From Thauera carbonicopians (lineage in GTDB: Bacteria; Pseudomonadota; Gammaproteobacteria; Burkholderiales; Rhodocyclaceae): a stretch of 64,000 nucleotides of DNA. The notes below the pieces were generated by a model, which had not been told where the DNA came from, searched no databases, and was given only the letters and a program-made list of their open reading frames with translations. The translations under genes and the position numbers were made by a program. The stretch lies in assembly GCF_025699485.1 (NCBI RefSeq), contig NZ_JANUXN010000015.1:41333-105332 (forward strand). Direction: 5' to 3'. Positions 17,451 to 24,285 of the stretch are shown here, piece after piece. Numbering within the stretch: the stretch's first letter is position 1; each line of letters opens with the position of its first letter.

Positions 17451-18422
17451 TCAGCTCTCTATCGCCCGCTTGCCGAACATCGCCTTGGGCGATTTGCCAT
17501 GGTAGCGGGTAAAGGCGACGGTGAAGTTGTTGGCGTATTTGTAGCCCACTTGCCAGGCGACCTGAGAGACCCGCTGGCCGGACTCCAGTAGCGCAGCGGC
17601 CTTGACCATGCGCAGTTCGAGCAGCAGTTCGGCCGGCGTGGCGTTGTAGAGGTAGAGCATGCCGTCCTTGAGCTTGTTCTTGTTGATGCCGACGAGCGTG
17701 GCGAGGTAATCGAGCGTCAGGGGCTTGTCGATGTTTTCGCTCATGGTCTGCCGGGCACGCTCGATGCGTTCGATTTCGGACGGCGAGAATGGGGACGCCT
17801 GACCGCTGTGCTGGGGCGCCAGCAGGCTGAACTGTTCGTTGAGCAGGCTCAGGGTGTGGATGTGCAGGTCCAGGCGCGATAGCTGGCTCTGGCATGGCAG
17901 CAGGTGGCTGAGCAGCGCCTTGGCGTGTGCCATGGCAGCGGGCGTGCTGGCACGGAAGGCCAGGCGGCTGAGCTGCCTGGAGCCGAGGATTTCGGCGGCG
18001 CGCTGCTGGCCAACGTATTTGCAGATCAGCGACTCGTGCGCCACGACCCGCAGCTGCGACACGGTTTCTCCCGCCTCGTAGCGCCGCACGCCCGGGATGG
18101 CACGGAACGACGAAATGGTCGTATGGCCCTGCTGGAACTCCAGATTGGTGGAGTCCTGCCCCTCGTAGCACGAGCGGCCTTTCATGCCCAGGGTGATGAC
18201 CATGACCCGGCCGTCGTGCGGCCCGTTGCTCTCTTCGATCAGTGGCACGCTGGGGGTGTAGCTGAGCCGGCTCAGGCCGAGCCCGGGCTCCAGTTCGACG
18301 AAATCCTGGTGGCAATGCCCCAGTTCCTCCGGCAGTTGCAGCCGGGTCCTGCCTCCGCCGAGGGCGCTGCAGATGCGGGGGTCGTCCAGCCTCAGCCGGC
18401 AGCAGTTGTTGCGCACACCCAT
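17451..18422 (-). CDS. AraC/PchR-type transcriptional activator of the metallophore regulon
   Basis: 323 aa. C-terminal AraC DNA-binding domain with two helix-turn-helix units: RARQTMSENIDKPLTLDYLATLVGINKNKL and the closing block VSQVAWQVGYKYANNFTVAFTRYHGKSPKAMF. The N-terminal ~200 residues should bind the ferri-metallophore, as in PchR, AlcR or PdtC. The start at 18422 (MGVRNN) has GGAG/GCGGAA upstream; a 29-codon extension is possible but would run through the operator. It is convergent with the GH88-like gene and divergent from the methyltransferase operon, sharing an intergenic region with operator copy D and a Fur-like site. It is the likely protein binding all four 28-bp operators. Confidence 0.88.
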   Translation of the reverse strand: MGVRNNCCRLRLDDPRICSALGGGRTRLQLPEELGHCHQDFVELEPGLGLSRLSYTPSVPLIEESNGPHDGRVMVITLGMKGRSCYEGQDSTNLEFQQGHTTISSFRAIPGVRRYEAGETVSQLRVVAHESLICKYVGQQRAAEILGSRQLSRLAFRASTPAAMAHAKALLSHLLPCQSQLSRLDLHIHTLSLLNEQFSLLAPQHSGQASPFSPSEIERIERARQTMSENIDKPLTLDYLATLVGINKNKLKDGMLYLYNATPAELLLELRMVKAAALLESGQRVSQVAWQVGYKYANNFTVAFTRYHGKSPKAMFGKRAIES

Positions 18423-18445
18423 CTCTGTTCCGCCTCTCCCGTCTT

Positions 18446-18473
18446 TCGCATAGATATTCGTGCTCTTCGCATA
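18446..18473 (+). promoter_or_regulatory. AraC-type tandem operator, copy D (methyltransferase operon / regulator)
   Basis: Plus-strand TCGCATAG, five bases, CGTGC, five bases, GCATA. Orientation and distance to the following Fur-like site match the other copies, so the activated promoter faces the methyltransferase; the regulator gene on the other strand may be autoregulated through the same site. Confidence 0.7.
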
Positions 18474-18481
18474 CTGAGCAT

Positions 18482-18500
18482 GGGAATCATTCTCACTAAT
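18482..18500 (+). promoter_or_regulatory. Fur-like box between regulator and methyltransferase
   Basis: GGGAATCATTCTCACTAAT, about 12 of 19 matches to the Fur consensus. It sits just downstream of operator copy D and overlaps AATATAGCC, a possible -10 for the plus-strand operon. Confidence 0.55.
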
Positions 18501-18556
18501 ATAGCCCATCGCTCACAGCCGACCAAGATCAGGGAAGCACAACCCGGATATCGACC

Positions 18557-19636
18557 ATGACTCACATCAGCCACGAACAGTTTGCCGCCCTGCCCTCGTC
18601 CCCGATCCCAGCGCGGATGCAGTCCTGTTGGGACACCCAACTGGCCTGTCAGGATGCCGACGTGCTAAGCCTGGCGCTGGAGCTGGGGCTATTCGCCCAT
18701 CTGGATGAATTTGCCAGGCCCGAAGAAGTTGCGGCGCGGCTGGGGCTGGCGCCGGCCAATACCTGTCTGTTCCTGGAAATGCTGGGCAGCATGGGCATGC
18801 TGGAGCAAGGGCCTGCACACATGGATTCACCGGCATTTCCGTCCAACTGCTACCGGACCCATCCCGAGATGCAACCCTACCTTCATCCGGCTTCGCCGCT
18901 CTATCTCGGCGATGCCTTGCAGTTCCGCCACAAGGTGCTGTGCCGCTGCCGCAACCAGCTCGAAACCCTGCTGCGCGAAGGGCCCCCGGACAAGGAAGAC
19001 GTGCCCGACGAGATTGCGCAACAGGCCTGGGCCAGGGCCGCGCAGGTGCAGATCGCGCAGGAGCAGCGCGCCGTGACCGTGCCGGTGGCACGCCGGATCG
19101 CGGGCCAGCTTGCCGACCGCCAAGGCTGGCGGACGATGCTGGACCTGGGCGGCGGCCCCGGCCTGGTGGCGATCGCGCTGGCGCAGGACCTGCCGGCACT
19201 GTCCGGCGTAGTGTTCGACTACCCGGCGGTGGCCGCGGTGGCGCAGCAGAACATCGAAGCGGCCGGCCTGCAGCAACGCTTGCGCGGCGTCGGCGGCAAC
19301 CTGGCGCATGAGGATTTCGGCCACGGCTACGACCTGATCTGGTGCTCTTCGGTGCTGCATTTCGTGCCGGACGCCATGCCCATCCTGAAGCGCCTCCATG
19401 CGGCGCTGAACCCCGGCGGCGTGCTGCTGTGCGCCCATGCCGAAGCCGGCGGGCGCCGCGTGCTGCAGTACTACCTGCGCATGCGGATGCAGGGCCGGCA
19501 GGTCCTGGCCGAAGGCGAACTGGCGAAGCTGCTGCACGAAGCGGGATTCAGCGAGGTGACGACCCACACCGATGTGGATTTCCCGGTGGCGCCCGTCACC
19601 GTCCTGGCGGCACGAAAAGGAGAAGACCTTTCATGA
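18557..19636 (+). CDS. SAM-dependent methyltransferase (O-methyltransferase family 2 type)
   Basis: 359 aa. The N-terminal winged-helix/dimerisation part (~25-110, SLALELGLFAHLDEFARPEEVAARLGL) and the C-terminal Rossmann domain with the SAM loop MLDLGGGPGLVAIALAQ near residue 194 are those of hydroxyindole/caffeate-type O-methyltransferases. A methyltransferase is also present in the PDTC and thioquinolobactin clusters, where methylation tailors or detoxifies the product. It is the first gene of a two-gene operon with the FptX-like permease (ATGA overlap), under operator D. The ribosome site is weak. Confidence 0.82.
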   Translation: MTHISHEQFAALPSSPIPARMQSCWDTQLACQDADVLSLALELGLFAHLDEFARPEEVAARLGLAPANTCLFLEMLGSMGMLEQGPAHMDSPAFPSNCYRTHPEMQPYLHPASPLYLGDALQFRHKVLCRCRNQLETLLREGPPDKEDVPDEIAQQAWARAAQVQIAQEQRAVTVPVARRIAGQLADRQGWRTMLDLGGGPGLVAIALAQDLPALSGVVFDYPAVAAVAQQNIEAAGLQQRLRGVGGNLAHEDFGHGYDLIWCSSVLHFVPDAMPILKRLHAALNPGGVLLCAHAEAGGRRVLQYYLRMRMQGRQVLAEGELAKLLHEAGFSEVTTHTDVDFPVAPVTVLAARKGEDLS

Positions 19637-20880
19637 CCAAAGCCCGCCTGTTCGGCCTGCAACTGATGTTCGGCTGGATGAACCTGGTCTTGGCCATTCC
19701 CAGCATCTACCTGATGTTCGGCATGCCGCTGGTGATGCGCCAGCATGGCTGGAGCGGCACCGAGATCGGGCTGTTCCAGCTGGCGGCGCTGCCTGCCATC
19801 TTCAAGTTCCTGTTTGCCGTGCCGGTGCAGCGCGTGCGGCTGGGACGGGGACATTTCGTGCATTGGCTGCTGCTGCTCAGCATGTCGATGCTGGCGCTGT
19901 ACTGGCTGATCGGGCGGCAGAACCTGATCGAGGACCGCGTGCCGTTGTTCACGCTGACCTTTGCCATGAGCATCGCTGCGACGTGGGCGGACATTCCGCT
20001 GAATGCACTGGCCGTGCAATGGCTGCCCCGCAGCGAGCAACTGCGCGCGGGCAGCATCCGCTCGGCCGCCCTGTTCCTCGGCGCGATCATCGGCGGCGGC
20101 GTCATGATCGTGGTGCAGTCGCGCATGGGCTGGCAGATGCCTTTCTGGATCATGGGCGCCGGCCTGCTGCTCGGCTGCCTGCCCTTCGTGCTGCTGCGTT
20201 CGCGCGCGGCGCTGCCCGAGCCTGCGGCAGGCGGCGATGCGCCGCTGCCCGGCGTGGTCGCCGACTGGGCAGGCTTCTTCAAGCAGCCGGGCGCGCGGCA
20301 ATGGAGCCTGATGCTGCTGACCAGCTTCCCCTTCATCGGCGCGGCGTGGCTGTACCTCAAGCCGCTGATGCTGGACATGGGCATGCCGCTGGAACGGGTG
20401 GCCTTCATCGTCGGCATCGTCGGCGGCGTGACCGGCGCCCTGTTCAGCCTGATCGGCGGACGCCTCGTGCCGGTGCTGGGCACGGCACGCGCCATCGTGC
20501 TGTACCTGCTGGCGGCCCTGTGCTCGCTGCTGCTACTGACCGTTGTGGTGTGGGCCAAGCTCGGCCCCGGCTGGCTCATCGCCAGCGCAATCTGCGTGGC
20601 CGCGAGCATGGGGGCCGTATCGGCGCTGATGTTCGGCCTGACGATGTTCTTCACCCGCCGCCAGCGCAACGCCTCGGACTACGGCCTGCAGACCACGCTG
20701 TTCACCGCCGCCCGCATGGCCGTGCCGATTGCCGCCGGCATGCTGCTCGACCGCCTGGGCTACAACGGCATGCTGGTGGGCTTGACGCTCGGCGTGCTGT
20801 TCGCCTTCGGCCTGGCCTGGCAGGTGCGCGGCAAGGTGGGGGATTCGGCAAGGGCTGTGCTGGCCGGCGAGGTGGATTGA
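19633..20880 (+). CDS. RhtX/FptX-like MFS siderophore permease
   Basis: 415 aa with about 12 membrane segments. Pattern and length (MFGMPLVMRQHGWSGTEIGLFQLAALPAIFKFLFAVPVQRV at the N-terminus) resemble the single-component inner-membrane permeases RhtX and FptX that carry ferri-siderophores into the cytoplasm without an ABC transporter. The island shows no metallophore ABC importer within the window, which fits. It overlaps the methyltransferase stop by ATGA and is the last intact gene of the island. Confidence 0.78.
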   Translation: MTKARLFGLQLMFGWMNLVLAIPSIYLMFGMPLVMRQHGWSGTEIGLFQLAALPAIFKFLFAVPVQRVRLGRGHFVHWLLLLSMSMLALYWLIGRQNLIEDRVPLFTLTFAMSIAATWADIPLNALAVQWLPRSEQLRAGSIRSAALFLGAIIGGGVMIVVQSRMGWQMPFWIMGAGLLLGCLPFVLLRSRAALPEPAAGGDAPLPGVVADWAGFFKQPGARQWSLMLLTSFPFIGAAWLYLKPLMLDMGMPLERVAFIVGIVGGVTGALFSLIGGRLVPVLGTARAIVLYLLAALCSLLLLTVVVWAKLGPGWLIASAICVAASMGAVSALMFGLTMFFTRRQRNASDYGLQTTLFTAARMAVPIAAGMLLDRLGYNGMLVGLTLGVLFAFGLAWQVRGKVGDSARAVLAGEVD

Positions 20881-20967
20881 AGATGGCGGCGGCCTCCCCT
20901 CGGCCCCGTCATCCTTACCACCGTCCGGAGTTGACCGATGACCTGAGCTGGCCCGCATGCCACTTCA

Positions 20968-21093
20968 CTGGCCGGACTCTCCAATCTGATAGTGATGGCG
21001 ACGTGCCTGCCAATGATGTTTTTCTACACCATCAGCATTCTCAGACCGGACGTGGTCGCCGATCTTACAATCTCGCTCGAGCAAATTCGGCTG
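20968..21093 (+). pseudogene. Fragment of an MFS transporter gene
   Basis: Reads LAGLSNLIVMATCLPMMFFY and then TISILRPDVVADLTIS, about 57% identical over 40 residues to the N-terminus of the MFS transporter at 15085-16278. The frame stops making sense after 21093, where toxin sequence begins on the other strand. Only the first helix and a half survives. Confidence 0.7.
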
Positions 21094-21094
21094 C

Positions 21095-21252
21095 ACGGTG
21101 ATGCGCAGCAATGACGCAGCAACGAGCGTGCTGGTGACGGGCAGCACCGTAACGCTCGTGTGTTCGCTGAACTGGTTGGCCTGAATCGCCAAAGCGGGAC
21201 GAGGCTTGCCAAAGTCACCCTGCATGGCGATGGTGACGAGGTCGCCTCGCAT
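21095..21252 (-). pseudogene. Truncated MazF/PemK-like toxin
   Basis: Starts MRGDLVTIAMQGDFGKPRPA, then TSVTVLPVTSTLVAASLLRITVQP: the first half of a MazF/PemK endoribonuclease. After residue ~54 the sequence changes into the reverse of the MFS fragment, so the C-terminal half is lost and the toxin should be inactive. Its ATG overlaps the antitoxin stop (TGATG). Confidence 0.7.
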
Positions 21253-21336
21253 CAATCCGTCCAGCCGTCCACGTCTGCCAAGGCCTCATCCATGAACTGC
21301 TGTATGGCTGTGACATGCAACGGATTTCGCAGCCCG
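21252..21336 (-). pseudogene. C-terminal remnant of the cognate MazE-type antitoxin
   Basis: Frame ending IQQFMDEALADVDGWTD-stop, a typical C-terminus of small MazE-like antitoxins. The upstream part is missing where the ABC ATPase gene ends at 21340. Confidence 0.6.
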
Positions 21337-21339
21337 CGC

Positions 21340-22134
21340 TCAGCTCAGCAACAGCTTGTCATCGTCCAGCACTTCGCCGCGCACCTTCTCGAACATCGCG
21401 AGCAGGTGATGCACGTCCATCCCTTCGCGCTCCTTGCCCGAGACGTCGAGCACGACCCGCCCCTGGTGCAGCATCACGGTACGTTGGCCGACGTCGAGCG
21501 CCTGGCGCATGCTGTGGGTCACCATCATCGTCGTCAGCTTGTGCTCGGCGACGATGCGCACCGTCAGCTCGAGCACGAAGGCGGCGGTGCGCGGATCGAG
21601 CGCGGCGGTGTGCTCGTCGAGCAGCAGCAGGCGCGAAGGCTGCAGCGCCGCCATCAGCAGGCTGACGGCCTGGCGCTGGCCGCCGGAGAGCAGGCCGATG
21701 CGGTCGGACAAGCGGTTTTCCAGGCCGAGGCCGAGTGTCGCCAACTGGGCGCGGAATTCCTCGCGCAGCGCCGGCTTGACGGCGAAGGACAGGCCGCGGC
21801 GGCGGCCGCGCATCTTCGCCAGCGCCATGTTCTCTTCGATGGTCAGGTCTTCGCAGGTACCCGCCAGCGGGTCCTGGAACACGCGCGCGACGTGGCGCGC
21901 CCGCGACCACACCGGCTGGCGGGTCATGTCGATGCCGTCGATCTCGATGCTGCCGCTGTCGATCTTCTGCTCGCCGGACACGGCATTGAGGAAGGTCGAC
22001 TTGCCGGCGCCGTTCGAGCCGATCACGGTGACGAACTGCCCGGACGGGATCTCGAGCGACATGCCGCGCAGGGCCTGGGTCTCGATCGGCGTGCCGGGGT
22101 TGAAGGTGAGGTGCAGATCCTGGACTTTCAGCAT
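21340..22134 (-). CDS. ABC transporter ATPase (TrpZ-like, with ABC_sub_bind partner)
   Basis: 264 aa. Walker A GSNGAGKSTF near residue 38, ABC signature LSGGQRQAVSLLMAALQPSRLLLLDEHTA with Walker B near 150-175, H-loop in VTHSMRQAL. Third gene of a three-gene importer (binding protein, permease, ATPase) read leftward. The family (ABC_sub_bind/PF04392 systems) includes importers of aromatic amino acids (TrpXYZ); the substrate here is not known. Confidence 0.88.
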   Translation of the reverse strand: MLKVQDLHLTFNPGTPIETQALRGMSLEIPSGQFVTVIGSNGAGKSTFLNAVSGEQKIDSGSIEIDGIDMTRQPVWSRARHVARVFQDPLAGTCEDLTIEENMALAKMRGRRRGLSFAVKPALREEFRAQLATLGLGLENRLSDRIGLLSGGQRQAVSLLMAALQPSRLLLLDEHTAALDPRTAAFVLELTVRIVAEHKLTTMMVTHSMRQALDVGQRTVMLHQGRVVLDVSGKEREGMDVHHLLAMFEKVRGEVLDDDKLLLS

Positions 22135-22135
22135 G

Positions 22136-23026
22136 TCAGTTCGCCTTCTTTCCGGACCAGTGCTGGCGCAGCCTGGGCACCACCAGCGCCACCGTCACCA
22201 GCAAGGCGGTGACGAGGTTGAGATCCTGCGCCTGCAGGCCGATGAAGTCGGAATTGAGCGCCAGCGCGATGAAGAAGCGATAGACGATGGCGCCGACGAT
22301 CACCGCGATGGTCGCCAGGTAGAGCTTGCGCGAGGGCAGCAGGCTTTCGCCGACGATCACCGCCGCCAGGCCGATGACGATGGTGCCCACGCCCATCGAG
22401 ATGTCCGCCCCGCCCTGGGTCTGCGCGAACAGCGCGCCGGCCAGCCCGACCAGCGCGTTCGACAGCGCCATGCCGGCCAGCACCGCCAGCCCGGTATTGA
22501 CGCCCTGCGCCCGCGCCATGCGCGCGTTGGAGCCGGTGGCGCGGATCGCCAGGCCGCTCTGGGTGGCGAAGAAGCCGTCCAGCAGGAACTTCATCGCCAG
22601 CACCACGAAGACCAGCAGCAGCGGCCGGAACACGTAGTCGGCCAGCGCCTCGGGCTGCAGGATGTTGAAGACGGTCGGCTCCATGATCAGCGGCACGTTG
22701 GGCTTGCCCATGATGCGCAGGTTGATCGAGTACAGCGCGATCATCATCAGGATGCTGGCGAGCAGGTCCATGATCTTCAGCCGCACGTTGAGCCAGCCGG
22801 TGGTCAGGCCCGCCACGGCGCCGGCGGCCGTCGCCGCGAGCGTGGCGACGAAGGGATCGGTACCGCTTGCAATCAGCGTGGCGGCCACCGCGCCGCCGAG
22901 CGGAAAGCTGCCGTCGACGGTCAGATCGGGAAAGCGCAGCAGGCGGAAGGAGATATAGACGCCGAGGGCGACGAGGCTGAAGATCAGCCCGATCTCCAGG
23001 GCCCCGAGCAGGGTGTAGAAAGACAT
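22136..23026 (-). CDS. ABC transporter permease (TrpY-like)
   Basis: 296 aa with about eight to nine hydrophobic segments, in the branched-chain-type permease superfamily (GVYISFRLLRFPDLTVDGSFPLGGA, GLAVLAGMALSNALVGLAGALFAQ). It ends one base before the ATPase start and follows the binding-protein gene by 75 bases. Confidence 0.88.
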   Translation of the reverse strand: MSFYTLLGALEIGLIFSLVALGVYISFRLLRFPDLTVDGSFPLGGAVAATLIASGTDPFVATLAATAAGAVAGLTTGWLNVRLKIMDLLASILMMIALYSINLRIMGKPNVPLIMEPTVFNILQPEALADYVFRPLLLVFVVLAMKFLLDGFFATQSGLAIRATGSNARMARAQGVNTGLAVLAGMALSNALVGLAGALFAQTQGGADISMGVGTIVIGLAAVIVGESLLPSRKLYLATIAVIVGAIVYRFFIALALNSDFIGLQAQDLNLVTALLVTVALVVPRLRQHWSGKKAN

Positions 23027-23101
23027 GAGGGAACGACCGTTGGCTGGAAGGCAACGGCAGGCACCGCCGGCTGCGCGCCGGCGGCATGCCCGCCGCGGGG
23101 C

Positions 23102-24073
23102 TTACTGGATGACCTTGGCGGCAGCTTGCACCAGTTCGTCGGACAGCGTGATGCCCTGCCTGCGCGCTGCTTCCGGATTGACGTGGAGTTCGAGCTTGGT
23201 GCTCGTCTCGGAAGCGATGTCGCCCGGCTTCTCGCCGTTGAGGATGCGGGCGACGATCTTGCCGGTCTGCACGCCCAGGCCGCGGTAGTCCATACCGTAG
23301 GCGGCCACCGCGCCGCGCACGACGCTGTCGACGTCGGCCGCGACCAGCGGAATCTTGGCGTCCATGCCGACCTTGACCAGGGCCTCGTAGGCCGACACCA
23401 CGTTGTTGTCGGTGCTGGTGTAGAAGACGTCGGCCTTGCCGATCAGGCTGCGCGCCGCCGAACCGACGTCGACCGAGCGCGGCGCGGCGGCTTCGACCAG
23501 GCTCATGCCGTGCTTGGGCAGCGCTTCGCGCATCTGCTCGAGCACCACCACCGAGTTCGCCTCGCCCGGGTTGAAGACCATACCGACACGCTTGGCATCG
23601 GGCGCGACGCGCTTGATCAGGTCGATCTGCTTGTCCAGTTCGAGCGCATCCGAAGCGCCGGTGACGTTGGTGCCCGACGGCGCCATCGACGGCACCAGCT
23701 TGGCGGCAACCGGATCGGTCACGGCCGAATACACCAGCGGGATGTTCTTGGTCGCGGCGGCGACGGCCTGCGCCGAAGGCGTGGCGATGGCGACGATGGC
23801 ATCGACCTTGTCACCGACGAACTTGCGTGCGATCTGCGCCGCGGTGCCGGTGTTGCCCTGGGCGCTCTGGTACTGCCACTTCAGGTTCTTGCCTTCCTCG
23901 AAGCCTTCCTCGGCCAGGCCTTGCTTGACGCCGTCACGCACCGCATCCAGCGCCGGGTGTTCGACGATCGCGGTGACGGCGACGGATTTCTGCTGGGCAT
24001 GGACCGGGGCCGCGATTGCGAAAGCCAGCGCCAGCGCACCGAACAGGGTGTTGCGGGACTTGATGAAAGGCAT
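23102..24073 (-). CDS. Periplasmic substrate-binding protein, ABC_sub_bind family (TrpX-like)
   Basis: 323 aa with a signal peptide cleaved after AAPVHAQ (~residue 27). Body motifs of PF04392 proteins: SAVTDPVAAKLV, GASDALELDKQIDLIKRVAPDAKRVGMVFNPGEANS, TDNNVVSAYEALV, ADVDSVVRGAVAAYGMDYRGLGVQTG. First gene of the importer operon. The ~190-base region to the right separates it from divergent dnaE2. Confidence 0.88.
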   Translation of the reverse strand: MPFIKSRNTLFGALALAFAIAAPVHAQQKSVAVTAIVEHPALDAVRDGVKQGLAEEGFEEGKNLKWQYQSAQGNTGTAAQIARKFVGDKVDAIVAIATPSAQAVAAATKNIPLVYSAVTDPVAAKLVPSMAPSGTNVTGASDALELDKQIDLIKRVAPDAKRVGMVFNPGEANSVVVLEQMREALPKHGMSLVEAAAPRSVDVGSAARSLIGKADVFYTSTDNNVVSAYEALVKVGMDAKIPLVAADVDSVVRGAVAAYGMDYRGLGVQTGKIVARILNGEKPGDIASETSTKLELHVNPEAARRQGITLSDELVQAAAKVIQ

Positions 24074-24261
24074 TCAGGACTCCTCAGCGGCCATCTCGGC
24101 CAGGAAAGTTGGGCAAGACTCGCCCTGCCTCAGCAGAACGAAACTCCCGGAGTCTACCGGTCATCGATGCTTTAGGCGACTGCCGCAAGCCCGGAGCCCG
24201 GCAATCTCATGGCGTTCGTGTGCGCTTTCACGGCAGGCAGGCGGCAGGATTGCATGATTGA

Positions 24262-24277
24262 CTGTATTTTTTTACAG
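24262..24277 (+). promoter_or_regulatory. LexA (SOS) box
   Basis: CTG-TATTTTTTTA-CAG is an exact match to the E. coli-type LexA consensus. It ends 8 bases before the dnaE2 ATG, so LexA would block initiation or early elongation of that gene until DNA damage. Confidence 0.88.
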
Positions 24278-24285
24278 TCAACTGC

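Larger units (their letters stand above)
20881..21339. other. Island edge with decayed gene fragments
   Basis: 459 bases without an intact gene. Recognisable pieces are an MFS fragment (plus, 20968-21093) and the remains of a MazEF-like pair (minus, 21095-21336), which run into each other. Immediately to the right, genes become denser and more GC-rich, so this is the likely right boundary of the metallophore island. Confidence 0.6.
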
